From Acidovorax benzenivorans (GTDB lineage: Bacteria > Pseudomonadota > Gammaproteobacteria > Burkholderiales > Burkholderiaceae_C): a stretch of DNA of 64,000 bases. Positions within the stretch are counted from its first letter, which is position 1; every line of letters starts with the position of its first letter. The stretch lies in the NCBI RefSeq assembly GCF_028680575.1, contig NZ_JAPCKI010000014.1, positions 59,431 to 123,430 of the forward strand, given 5' to 3'. Under the pieces are notes generated by a model that saw only the letters and a list, made by a program, of their open reading frames with translations, searched no databases and was not told where the DNA came from. The position numbers were made by a program, and so were the translations under genes. Below are positions 25,182 to 33,276 of the stretch, piece by piece.

Positions 25182-26069
25182 ATGAAAGTCCGTGAATCTC
25201 GCCCCGCCAGCTTCTGGCTCCTGGCCATCTTTTTTGCGCTGTTCGTGCTGTTCATGTACGGGCCCATGTTCGTCATCTTCATCCTGAGCTTTCAGGGGCC
25301 GGAAGGGGGGCTCACCTTTCCGATGCGCGGTGTGTCGCTGCATTGGTTTTACAAGCTGACCGAAGGGCTGGGCGTGGTGGACATTGGTGCGGCGCTGTGG
25401 CGCTCGCTGGGCCTGGGGGTGGCGGTGATGCTGTGCACGGTGGTGCTGTCGGTGCTGGCGGGCCTGGCGTTTCGCAAGCGGCTGGCGGGCGGCAACACGC
25501 TGTTCTTCATCGTGGTGGCCAGCCTCATCATGCCGTCCATCATCGTCTCGCTGGGCATCGGACTGGAGTTCAGGCTCATCGACAACGGCATCAAGGCGGC
25601 GCTGGAGTGGCTGGGCATGGAGAGCGCGCTGGAGGGCTACGGCACGTCGCTCGGCCTGTTCACCTCGGCCCTGGGTGCGCACCTGACGTGGACGCTGCCG
25701 TTTGGCCTGCTCATCATGTTCGCGGTGTTCAACCGCTTCAACCCCGCGTATGAAGAAGCCGCACGCGACCTGGGCGCCACGCCCTGGCAGGGCTTTGCGC
25801 ATGTGGTGCTGCCGCTGATCGCGCCGTCGGTCGTGGGCATTGGCATGTTCGGCTTCACGCTCAGTTGGGACGAGATCGCCCGCACCTCGCAGGCCATTGG
25901 CGATGTGAACACGCTGCCCTTGGAACTGCAGGGCCTGACCAGCACGGTGACTACGCCGTCGATCTACGCGCTGGGCACGCTGACCACGGTGGTGTCTTTC
26001 GTGGTCATGGGCATCACGCTGGCGCTGGTGTGGGCCTTAGGGCGCCGTGGCCAGGGCCGCGCGGGTTAA
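25182..26069 (+). CDS. ABC transporter permease, PotC-like
   Basis: Second membrane subunit, 295 residues with about six helices, first at about 10-35. The EAA loop is YEEAARDLGATPWQGFAHVVLP (shown here across about residues 188-209). AAGGAG lies just ahead of the ATG inside the end of the upstream permease, and the genes are one base apart. With the PotA-like ATPase, binding protein and PotB-like permease it completes an importer. Confidence 0.88.
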   Translation: MKVRESRPASFWLLAIFFALFVLFMYGPMFVIFILSFQGPEGGLTFPMRGVSLHWFYKLTEGLGVVDIGAALWRSLGLGVAVMLCTVVLSVLAGLAFRKRLAGGNTLFFIVVASLIMPSIIVSLGIGLEFRLIDNGIKAALEWLGMESALEGYGTSLGLFTSALGAHLTWTLPFGLLIMFAVFNRFNPAYEEAARDLGATPWQGFAHVVLPLIAPSVVGIGMFGFTLSWDEIARTSQAIGDVNTLPLELQGLTSTVTTPSIYALGTLTTVVSFVVMGITLALVWALGRRGQGRAG

Positions 26070-26082
26070 AAACGGCACCCTT

Positions 26083-26844
26083 ATGACGACCACTATTCCC
26101 AGGCCCCGGCGCGCACGCGCTGCAGCCACCGAACCGCACGCTCAGCCCGAGGTCCCAGGCCAGCTCAGCGACAACGATATGTACGACCGCATGGTCTCGG
26201 CCATCCTCGACCACCGCCTGCCCCCCGGCACCAAACTGGTGGAGGACAAGCTGGCGGCGGCCTTCGGCGTGTCGCGCACACGCGTGCGGCCTGTGCTGGT
26301 GCGGCTGGCCAACGAGCAGGTCGTCACGCTCACACCCAACCGGGGCGCATCCATCGCCCAGCCCACGCCACAAGAGGCGCTGGAGGTGTTCGAGGCCCGC
26401 CGCCTGCTGGAGCCGCGCCTGGTGGCGCTGTTCATTGCCAACGCCACCGATGCCGACATTGCCGCGCTGCGCACCTGCATCGACGACGAAGAGGCCGCCC
26501 GCGCCAGCGGCGACATGCGCCGCGCCATCCGCCTGTCGGGCGATTTCCATTTGCACATCGCGCAGGCCGCAGGGCACCAGACGCTGGGCCGCATCCTGCG
26601 CGAGCTGGTCTCGCGCACCTCGCTCATCCTGATGACCTACAGCCCCAGCCATGCGCGCGAGCGCGAGGAGGCCACGGCCTGTGGTTGCCGCGAGCACCGG
26701 GCGTTGATTGATGCCATCCGCCTGCGCGACGCGCGCGAGGCCGCGCGCCTCATGTTGACGCACCTGGCACGCATCGAAACGCAGCTGGAGTTCACTCCGC
26801 CAGCCAGCGATGTGCCCGACCTTGCGCAACTGCTGGGCGCCTGA
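26083..26844 (+). CDS. GntR-family transcriptional regulator (FCD type)
   Basis: A 253-residue regulator with an Arg/Ala-rich N-terminal tail, a winged-helix domain (about residues 35-100; LVEDKLAAAFGVSRTRVRPVL, with the recognition helix around SRTRVRPVL) and an all-helical FCD effector domain with the metal- or ligand-binding pattern D-x3-H (DFHLHIAQAAGH) and a later CREHRALIDAI. It begins 13 bases after the permease and precedes the racemase-family gene, so it probably regulates this cluster in response to its substrate. Candidate sites lie ahead of the ATPase gene. Confidence 0.88.
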   Translation: MTTTIPRPRRARAAATEPHAQPEVPGQLSDNDMYDRMVSAILDHRLPPGTKLVEDKLAAAFGVSRTRVRPVLVRLANEQVVTLTPNRGASIAQPTPQEALEVFEARRLLEPRLVALFIANATDADIAALRTCIDDEEAARASGDMRRAIRLSGDFHLHIAQAAGHQTLGRILRELVSRTSLILMTYSPSHAREREEATACGCREHRALIDAIRLRDAREAARLMLTHLARIETQLEFTPPASDVPDLAQLLGA

Positions 26845-26860
26845 ATCCCGACACCTTGCC

Positions 26861-27607
26861 ATGCGCCAACTGCTCGTCCTCAATCCCAACACCTCGGCCA
26901 GCGTCAGCGCCTTGCTGCAGCGGCATGTGCAGGCAACCGCAGGCTCGCATGTGGCGGTGCGCACGGCCACGGCACGTTTTGGCGCCCCCTACATCGCCTG
27001 CGAGGCCAGCTATGCCGTGGCGGCCCACGCAGCGCTTGATGTGTGGGCGCATGAGATCGCGCAGCCTCAGAACCCGCCCGACGCGGTGCTGATCGGCTGC
27101 TTTGGCGACCCCGGCCTGATGGCCCTGCGCGAGAGCAGCCCAGCCCCCGTCACGGGCCTGGCCGAGGCGTCATTCATCGAGGCCGCGCGCCACGGCCGCT
27201 TTGCCATCGTGACGGGCGGCGAGCGCTGGGGCCCCATGCTGCAGCGCCTGGCCCAGGCGCTGGGCCACGCCCACGCACTGGCAGGCATCCACACTGTGGC
27301 CCCCACCGGCGCGCAACTGGCGGCCGATCCGGAAGCGGCCCGCGCATTGCTGGCCCAGGCCTGCCGCGATGTGGTGCGCCAGATGGGCGTGCAGGCCGTC
27401 ATCCTGGGCGGCGCCGGGCTGGCCGGTATGGCTGCCGCCGTGCAGCCTCAAGTGTCGGTGCCCGTGATTGACAGCGTGGTGGCCGGCGCCACCTGGGCGC
27501 TGCGTGCGCACCCCGTGCTGCCGGAGCGCAAGGTGGCGGGGTTTGATGTGGCGTGGGCGGGGGTGTCGAGAGAGATGGCGACTTTGGGGCTGGCAGGGGT
27601 GGTTTGA
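26861..27607 (+). CDS. aspartate/glutamate/hydantoin racemase family protein
   Basis: A 248-residue enzyme of the family that includes hydantoin racemase and maleate isomerase, starting with the phosphate-loop-like LNPNTSASV. Family racemases use two cysteines. The first is present (IGCFGDPGL, about residue 78) but the second site reads ILGGAGLAG, where hydantoin racemases have a Cys in LGCAG. It may therefore be a one-base isomerase, a decarboxylase-like enzyme or inactive as a racemase. It follows the GntR gene by 16 bases and is the last gene of the importer cluster, so it likely acts on the imported compound. Confidence 0.82.
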   Translation: MRQLLVLNPNTSASVSALLQRHVQATAGSHVAVRTATARFGAPYIACEASYAVAAHAALDVWAHEIAQPQNPPDAVLIGCFGDPGLMALRESSPAPVTGLAEASFIEAARHGRFAIVTGGERWGPMLQRLAQALGHAHALAGIHTVAPTGAQLAADPEAARALLAQACRDVVRQMGVQAVILGGAGLAGMAAAVQPQVSVPVIDSVVAGATWALRAHPVLPERKVAGFDVAWAGVSREMATLGLAGVV

Positions 27608-27628
27608 CTGCACCCAAGGGGAAGTTTA

Positions 27629-27648
27629 GTATTACGTTTGTAATTACT
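27629..27648. promoter_or_regulatory. candidate operator of the AbrB/Doc toxin-antitoxin operon
   Basis: Imperfect inverted repeat AGTATTAC and GTAATTACT around a short centre, 14 bases or so ahead of the antitoxin start. Toxin-antitoxin operons are usually repressed by the antitoxin at such sites. The AT-rich stretch also could hold the promoter. Inferred only. Confidence 0.35.
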
Positions 27649-27661
27649 TGGAGCTTTTCCC

Positions 27662-27886
27662 ATGCACATGCTCAAGCTGACCCAGATCGGAAATTCTGTT
27701 GGTGTTGTTCTGCCGAAAGAAGCCCTGGCGCGTTTGAAGCTAGGCAAAGGCGAATCCATCTTCCTCACGGAAACGCCCGATGGCTATGCGCTGACACCGT
27801 ACGACCCCACCCTTGAGGAAGAGATCAAGGCTGGCCGTGAGTTCATGCACGACTTTCGTGACACCTTTCACCAGTTGGCCAAATGA
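27662..27886 (+). CDS. AbrB/MazE-type antitoxin
   Basis: A 74-residue protein with the swapped-hairpin DNA-binding domain seen in MazE, AbrB and SpoVT: MLKLTQIGNSVGVVLPKEAL (residues 3-22), followed by LGKGESIFLTETPDGYALTPYD and a charged C-terminal helix (EEEIKAGREFMHDFRDTFHQ) that would bind the toxin. An alternative ATG two codons on is possible; GGAG lies nine bases before the chosen one. Its stop overlaps the Doc gene by four bases. An AbrB-type antitoxin paired with a Doc toxin is a shuffled pairing compared with the classical Phd-Doc of phage P1. Confidence 0.88.
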   Translation: MHMLKLTQIGNSVGVVLPKEALARLKLGKGESIFLTETPDGYALTPYDPTLEEEIKAGREFMHDFRDTFHQLAK

Positions 27887-28278
27887 GCTGGCGCTGGGTG
27901 AGCAAGCAGGCGCTGGTTCTGCTCCACGGTGAAAGCCTTGCCAGACACGGCGGGCGCGAAGGCATGCGCGATGAGGGTTTGCTGGACTCTGCCCTGATGC
28001 GGCCGCAGAACATCGTTGCTTATGCGGATGCCGACAATCCCCCGGATGCAGCGGCCCTGGCCGCGAGCTATGGGGTGGGCCTCGCCAAGAACCATCCCTT
28101 CGTGGACGGGAACAAGCGGGCTGCCTTTTTGGCCGTGGGCTTGTTCCTGTACCTCAATGGCTTGCGTTTACAGGCCACCCAGACAGGCGCCACATTGACT
28201 ATGTTCGCCGTCGCCGCAGGCGATATCTCCGAAGAGGCGTTTGCCGCCTGGCTGCGGGAGCACGCCGTAGTCCGTTGA
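27883..28278 (+). CDS. doc: Doc-type (Fic-fold) toxin
   Basis: Death-on-curing toxins are Fic-fold kinases that phosphorylate elongation factor EF-Tu and stop translation. The 131-residue protein has the active-site loop HPFVDGNKRAAFLA (about residues 69-82), matching the Fic/Doc pattern HxFx(D/N)GNKR, and the N-terminal helix with VLLHGESLARHGG typical of Doc. Length is close to P1 Doc (126). It overlaps the antitoxin gene (ATGA), so translation is coupled. All visible catalytic residues are intact, so it is probably active. Confidence 0.9.
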   Translation: MSWRWVSKQALVLLHGESLARHGGREGMRDEGLLDSALMRPQNIVAYADADNPPDAAALAASYGVGLAKNHPFVDGNKRAAFLAVGLFLYLNGLRLQATQTGATLTMFAVAAGDISEEAFAAWLREHAVVR

Positions 28279-28280
28279 GT

Positions 28281-28347
28281 GAAATTTGAAGCTTTTTTGG
28301 GCCCTACCGCCTATCCAGTAAGCGCTGTAAGCTATAAAAATGATAGC
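28281..28347 (+). repeat. dispersed palindromic repeat, copy D (intergenic)
   Basis: Reads AAATTTGAAGCTTTTTTGG, a middle part CCTACCGCCTATCCAGTAAGC, GCTGTAAGCTATAAAA and ATGATAGC. It has the same blocks as copies A, C and E, with one arm decayed. It lies between the Doc toxin gene and the 3' end of nth and codes for nothing. Confidence 0.65.
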
Positions 28348-28367
28348 TTTGTACCGCGCCTGCTGAT

Positions 28368-29012
28368 TCAGGGCGCCAGAGTCTTCGGCTGGTAGTCGCA
28401 ATATTCGCTCACCACACATTCCCAGCAGCGCGGCTTGCGCGCCTGGCACACATAGCGGCCCAGCAAGATGAGCCAGTGGTGTGAGTCCACCGCGTAGGCG
28501 GCAGGCACGCGCTTCATCAGCTGCAGCTCCACCGCCAGCGGGTTCTTGCCCGGCGCGAGGCCGGTGCGGTTGCTCACGCGAAAGATGTGCGTGTCCACCG
28601 CCATGGTGGGCTGGCCAAAGGCCACGTTCAGTACCACATTGGCGGTCTTGCGGCCCACGCCGGGCAGGGCCTCCAGCGCTTCGCGGGTGCGGGGCACCTG
28701 GCTGCCGTGCTGCTCCACCAGGATGCGGCAGGTCTCCATTAGGTTCTTGGCCTTGGTGCGGTACAGGCCGATGGTCTTGATGTAGCTCTCCAGCCCCTCC
28801 AGGCCTAGGTCCAGGATGGCCTGGGGCGTGCCTGCCACTGGGAACAGCTTGCGTGTGGCCTTGTTCACGCCCACATCGGTGGCCTGGGCCGACAGCAGCA
28901 CGGCGGCCAGCAGCTCGAACGGAGTGGTGTATTCCAGCTCCGTATTGGGCATGGGGTTGGCCGTCTTCAGGGTGGCGAAGAAGGGCTCGATCTGGGCGGT
29001 TTTCATGGTCAT
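28368..29012 (-). CDS. nth: endonuclease III
   Basis: Base-excision repair glycosylase/AP lyase that removes oxidised pyrimidines. The 214-residue protein has the helix-hairpin-helix LPGVGRKTANVVL with the catalytic Lys, the catalytic Asp in MAVDTHIFRVSNR, and four C-terminal cysteines spaced for a 4Fe-4S cluster (C-x6-C-x2-C-x5-C). Length matches E. coli Nth (211). The ATG at 29012 overlaps the stop of the upstream LysR gene (ATGA); an ATG two codons later (29006) is also possible. Confidence 0.93.
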   Translation of the reverse strand: MTMKTAQIEPFFATLKTANPMPNTELEYTTPFELLAAVLLSAQATDVGVNKATRKLFPVAGTPQAILDLGLEGLESYIKTIGLYRTKAKNLMETCRILVEQHGSQVPRTREALEALPGVGRKTANVVLNVAFGQPTMAVDTHIFRVSNRTGLAPGKNPLAVELQLMKRVPAAYAVDSHHWLILLGRYVCQARKPRCWECVVSEYCDYQPKTLAP

Positions 29013-29971
29013 GGGTGGGGTGCTGTGGGCGCCTTGGTTCTTCGGGGTGGCACGGGCGGTGCCGCATTGTCCCGCAGCTGCGCCTGCAGGAGTTGAAGGA
29101 ACATGCGCACGGCAGCGGGCAGGGTGCGGCCACTCAGGGTCTGCAGTTCGGCGGCGCGGGCGCTCATGCCGGGCTCGCGGATCTGGGCGGCATGCAGCTC
29201 GCCGCGCTGCACCCGGTCGCGCACCGTCACTTCGCCCGAGATGGACAGGCCGCCGCCATGCAGCACAAAGTGCATCAGTGTCTCGAAGTGGTTACACACC
29301 AGCACGGGCTCGAACACCAGGCCGCGCTGGCTGCAGCCAATGTCGAACAGCTGGCGCACTGTGTTGTCGCGCTCGGGCAGCGCGATGGGATGGGCGTGCA
29401 TTTGCGCCAGGGTGATGGAGTGGGAGCGCGCCAGCGCATGGTCGGGCCGCATGATGGCGATGACGGGGGCGGCCTGGCGGTGCTGCACCGTGATATCCCG
29501 CTCCGCGGAGCGGCTGTAGGTCACGCCAATGTCTGCATCGCCGTTGAGCACGGCCACGGTCACGGCTGCCGGGCTGGCCACGCGCAGGTGGAACTGGATG
29601 CCGGGGTACTGCAGGCGGAACTGCGCCATCACACGCGGCAGGAACTCGATGGCAAAGCCCGCAGAGCTGCAGATGCGCACCAGCCCCGTGCGCAGGCCCT
29701 GTAGCGCCTGGATGTCGGAGACCACGCGGTCGGCTTCCAGCGCACCACGCCGCGCATGGGCGGCCAGCAGCTCGCCCGCCGCGCTGGGCGCCATGCCCCG
29801 TGGGCGCCGGTCAAACAGCGGCACGCCCAGCAGGTCTTCGAGCGCAGCCACTTGGCGGCTCACGGCCGAGGGCGACACATTGAGGCGCGTGGCGGCCTCG
29901 CTGACGGAGCCGCTGCGCACCACCTCCAGAAAGTAGCGCAGAGCGGTGTCCTGCAAGCGGCTGGAAAGCAT
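29009..29971 (-). CDS. LysR-family transcriptional regulator
   Basis: A 320-residue regulator with an N-terminal winged helix (ALRYFLEVVRSGSVSEAATR, then LNVSPSAVSRQVAALEDLLG at about residues 25-45) and a periplasmic-binding-like effector domain. The MLSSRL start at 29971 directly precedes the helix-turn-helix; extending upstream adds low-complexity residues. It is divergent from an amidase gene, the usual layout of a LysR regulator and its target, with a 98-base gap that would hold the sites. Its stop overlaps the start of nth, so nth may be partly co-transcribed with it. Confidence 0.9.
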   Translation of the reverse strand: MLSSRLQDTALRYFLEVVRSGSVSEAATRLNVSPSAVSRQVAALEDLLGVPLFDRRPRGMAPSAAGELLAAHARRGALEADRVVSDIQALQGLRTGLVRICSSAGFAIEFLPRVMAQFRLQYPGIQFHLRVASPAAVTVAVLNGDADIGVTYSRSAERDITVQHRQAAPVIAIMRPDHALARSHSITLAQMHAHPIALPERDNTVRQLFDIGCSQRGLVFEPVLVCNHFETLMHFVLHGGGLSISGEVTVRDRVQRGELHAAQIREPGMSARAAELQTLSGRTLPAAVRMFLQLLQAQLRDNAAPPVPPRRTKAPTAPHP

Positions 29972-30069
29972 CGGAGGCCTTTCGGGGGTATGAATTGCGG
30001 AAAACGCAAAGATAACCTCAGAAAACGTTGATTGTCGAAACGCAGCAGGCTGCTTATGCTGACTTGCAA

Positions 30070-31569
30070 ATGACATATTCACCGGCCCCAACATCCATGT
30101 CTTCCACCGCCAACATCGCCCTCAGCGACACCCCCAGCCGCATCGTGGACCACACGGCCACCGGCCTGTCGCGCGCCATCCATGCGCGTGAGGTCTCGTG
30201 CGCCGAGGTGCTGGATGCCTATCTGGCCCAGGTGGATCGACTCAACCCCGTGGTGAATGCCCTGGTGGCGATGGTGGACCGCAACACCCTGCGCGCGCAG
30301 GCGTCAGAGCGCGATGCGCTACTGGCGCGCGGCGAGAGCCTGGGTCCGCTGCATGGGTTTCCGCAGACGCCCAAGGACATCATGCCCGCAGCGGGCATGG
30401 TCACCACACGCGGCTCGCCCATCTTTGCGGGCCAGGTCTCGGCCACCGACGCCGTGGTGTTCGAGCGCATGCGCGCAGGCGGCGCGCTGTTCATCGGCCG
30501 CAGCAATTCGCCCGAGTTTGGCCTGGGCGGCCACACCTACAACCCGGTGTACGGCACCACGCGCAATGCCCACAACCCGGCCGTGTCGGCGGGCGGCAGC
30601 AGCGGCGGGGCTGCGGTGGCGGTGGCCCTGCACATGCTGCCTGTGGCCGATGGCTCGGACATGATGGGATCGCTGCGCACGCCAGCGGCCTTCAACAACG
30701 TGTACGGCCTGCGCACCTCGTTCGGCCTGGTGCCACACGGGCCGACAGAAGAAGTGTTCTTTCAGCAGTTCAGCGTGGCGGGGCCTATGGCTCGCAACAT
30801 CCCGGACCTAGCGCTGCTGCTGTCGGTGCAGGCAGGCTTTGATGCACGCCTGCCGCTCACGCGCCGGCACGAGGACGTGGCCCTGCTGGGCCAGCCGCTG
30901 GAGCGCGACTGGCGCGGTGCACGCATTGGCTGGCTGGGCGACCTGGGCGGTCATCTGCCCACCGAGCCCGGTGTGCTGGCGACCTGCGAACAGGCTCTTG
31001 CGCACTTTCGCACGGTGGGCTGCACGGTGGAGCCCGTGGTGCCCGCGTTCGACATGGCGCAGCTGTGGAACGCCTGGATCGACCTGCGCAGCTTCAGCGT
31101 GGCGGGGGCCAACGCGGCCTTGTATCGCAACCCCGCCACGCATGCGCTGCTCAAGTCCGAAGCCGTGTGGGAGATCGAGCGTGGCATGCGCCTGACGGCC
31201 CTGCAGGTGTACGACGCGGCCCGTGTGCGCAGCGCGTGGTACCAGGTGTTGCGGGGCCTGTTCGAGCAGTTCGACTTTCTGGTGCTGCCCGCTGCACAGG
31301 TCTTCCCGTTCGATGCCGGGCTGGACTGGCCCCACGAGGTCGGTGGCCGCACCATGGATACCTACCACCGCTGGATGGAGACCGTTGTGCCCGCCACCAT
31401 GGCCGGCCTGCCTGCACTGGCTGCGCCTGCGGGCTTTGGGTCCGGCGGCCTGCCTGCGGGGCTGCAGATCATCGGCCCGGCGCAGTCTGATGCCGCCGTG
31501 CTGCAGATAGGCCACGCCTACGACCAGGCCAGCGGCTATGCCCGTGTGCCGAGCCCGTTGCTGGGTTGA
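30070..31569 (+). CDS. amidase (amidase-signature family)
   Basis: Hydrolyses an amide bond using the Ser-cisSer-Lys triad. In this 499-residue protein the Lys lies in PQTPKDIMPAAG, and the Gly/Ser-rich signature AVSAGGSSGGAAVAVALHML holds the cis-Ser, followed by the nucleophile region GSDMMGSLRTPA. The family usually has GGS at the last site; here it is MGS. The ATG at 30070 is a choice between that and 30097, neither with a clear ribosome-binding site. Divergent LysR gene and downstream TTT receptor suggest an uptake and breakdown module for an unknown amide. Confidence 0.87.
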   Translation: MTYSPAPTSMSSTANIALSDTPSRIVDHTATGLSRAIHAREVSCAEVLDAYLAQVDRLNPVVNALVAMVDRNTLRAQASERDALLARGESLGPLHGFPQTPKDIMPAAGMVTTRGSPIFAGQVSATDAVVFERMRAGGALFIGRSNSPEFGLGGHTYNPVYGTTRNAHNPAVSAGGSSGGAAVAVALHMLPVADGSDMMGSLRTPAAFNNVYGLRTSFGLVPHGPTEEVFFQQFSVAGPMARNIPDLALLLSVQAGFDARLPLTRRHEDVALLGQPLERDWRGARIGWLGDLGGHLPTEPGVLATCEQALAHFRTVGCTVEPVVPAFDMAQLWNAWIDLRSFSVAGANAALYRNPATHALLKSEAVWEIERGMRLTALQVYDAARVRSAWYQVLRGLFEQFDFLVLPAAQVFPFDAGLDWPHEVGGRTMDTYHRWMETVVPATMAGLPALAAPAGFGSGGLPAGLQIIGPAQSDAAVLQIGHAYDQASGYARVPSPLLG

Positions 31570-31645
31570 TGCGCGCTGTTTTCCCCATCGTTTTGCCATC
31601 CCGCCCTTACCGCCTTTTCCGCTTTTTTTGACTGGAGAACTCCCC

Positions 31646-32632
31646 ATGTCCCTGCCGCGCTCCCGCTTCGTATCGTGTCTCCTGGCCAGCGCATTCGTGC
31701 TGGCAGCGCCCGCCGTGTCGTGGGCGCAGCAGACCTATCCCGACCGGCCTGTGAAACTGGTCATCCCGTTTGCGCCCGGCGGCGCCACGGACATCCTGGG
31801 GCGCCTGCTGGCCACGGCGATGGGCGAGCGGCTGGGCCAGCCGATGGTGGTTGAAAACAGGCCGGGCGCGGGCACGGTAGTGGCAGCATCGCTGGTGGCC
31901 AAGGCCCCGGCCGACGGCTACACCCTGCTGCTGGGCGCCAACACCACGCTCACCATGAACCCCGCCATCCGCGCCAACCTGCCGTATGACCCGGTGCGCA
32001 GCTTCACGCCCATCGGCATGGTGGCCGACATGGGGCTGCTGCTGGTGGCCCACAACGATGTGCAGGGCGGTACGCTCAGGGACATCGTGGCGCAGGCCAA
32101 GGCCGCGCCGGACAAGTTCTCGTACGGGTCCTACGGCACGGGCTCGTCGGTGCACTTCGGCGCCGAGATGCTCAAGGCCACCGCGGGCTTTCCGATGCTG
32201 CACGTGCCCTTCAACGGCAGCTCGCCCAACCTGACTGCGCTGATGGGCGGGCAGGTGCAGCTGGCGGTGGACACGGTGGTGGCCTCCACCCCGCTCATCA
32301 AGGCTGGCAAGATCAAGCCCATCGCCGTGCTGAGCCCGCAGCGCCTGGCGTTGTTGCCCAACGTGCCCACGGTGGCCGAAAGCGGCTACCCCGGCTTCGA
32401 CATGGGTTCGTGGTTTGCTTTTGTGGGGCCCGCGGGCCTGCCCGCACCGGTGCAGAAAAAGCTGGAAAAGGCTCTGGCCGACACCATGGCGTCCGCCGAA
32501 TTCAAGAAGAAGCTGGTGGACATCGGCATGACCCCGGCCTGGGGCAACGGCGACGCGCTGCGGGCCCGCATCGAGCGCGAGCTGCCGCTGATGCGTGCCG
32601 TGGCGGCGCGGGCGGATATCCGGGTGGACTGA
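31646..32632 (+). CDS. Bug-family tripartite tricarboxylate transporter substrate-binding protein
   Basis: Periplasmic receptor of the Bug/TctC type, a family greatly expanded in Burkholderiales and often present as orphans without the membrane subunits, as here. The 328-residue protein has a signal peptide ending near SWAQQ (about residue 28), then YPDRPVKLVIPFAPGGATDI, ENRPGAGT, APADGYTLLLG, and later LPNVPTVAESGYPGFD. GGAG lies ten bases before its ATG. It follows the amidase gene by 76 bases, so its ligand may be the amidase substrate. Confidence 0.9.
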   Translation: MSLPRSRFVSCLLASAFVLAAPAVSWAQQTYPDRPVKLVIPFAPGGATDILGRLLATAMGERLGQPMVVENRPGAGTVVAASLVAKAPADGYTLLLGANTTLTMNPAIRANLPYDPVRSFTPIGMVADMGLLLVAHNDVQGGTLRDIVAQAKAAPDKFSYGSYGTGSSVHFGAEMLKATAGFPMLHVPFNGSSPNLTALMGGQVQLAVDTVVASTPLIKAGKIKPIAVLSPQRLALLPNVPTVAESGYPGFDMGSWFAFVGPAGLPAPVQKKLEKALADTMASAEFKKKLVDIGMTPAWGNGDALRARIERELPLMRAVAARADIRVD

Positions 32633-32684
32633 TGGTCGGCGCTGGACCCTGGCTGTTCAGCCTGTCAGCGCCGCCAGACAGTTT

Positions 32685-33164
32685 TCAGCGAGACCGCTTG
32701 ACTGGAATACACAGCCAGCACGGAAACCGCCCCGTGGCCGGGTCCACCACAAAGTCCTCGTCGTAAATCTCCAGCGCGGCGCGGGGCTCCCATTCCCAGC
32801 CTTCGGGGATCTGGCCCGGCGCCTTCAGCTGCGCCCAGGCGGCGGCGATCTCGGGCCCTGTACCCACGAAATGCATGCAGGCGTAGTCGCCGCCTTCATA
32901 GTCCATCACCTGCACATCGGGCCCGGTGCGCAGGCCTACGCCGATCTGCACGCAGGCGTCATAGCGGCATTGTTCAGGCGGCGTGCAGGCCGGGTCATCA
33001 TGGCTGAAGCCGTAGAACTTGGGGCTTGGCTCGTTCAGCCGGTTGGCCGCGCACCAGGCGCCAAAGCGCTCCCACAGCTCAGTCAGACCGGGATGGCCGT
33101 AGGCGCCGGTGTGGCGCATGGAGGCAAGGCGCATGCGGGGCAGGGTGCGGATGGTCAGTGGCAT
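32685..33164 (-). CDS. GyrI-like small-molecule-binding domain protein
   Basis: A 159-residue protein made of one GyrI-like (AraC effector-binding/SbmC) domain: MRLASMRHTGAYGHPGLTEL near the N terminus, then FYGFSHDDPACTPPEQCRYDA and the C-terminal EGWEWEPRAALEIY and LCIPVK strands. No DNA-binding domain is attached. Family members bind hydrophobic or cationic compounds, and SbmC inhibits DNA gyrase. It stands alone, convergent with the TTT gene. The specific role is unknown. Confidence 0.85.
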   Translation of the reverse strand: MPLTIRTLPRMRLASMRHTGAYGHPGLTELWERFGAWCAANRLNEPSPKFYGFSHDDPACTPPEQCRYDACVQIGVGLRTGPDVQVMDYEGGDYACMHFVGTGPEIAAAWAQLKAPGQIPEGWEWEPRAALEIYDEDFVVDPATGRFPCWLCIPVKRSR

Positions 33165-33276
33165 GGTGTGTGGGGGCTTGTGGTGGGCGGCTAGTCCAGT
33201 TTAATGACACCGCATGAATCCTGCGTCGCAATTGACGACAATGCACGATTTGTTGCCAACCACTTCTGTCCACGCC

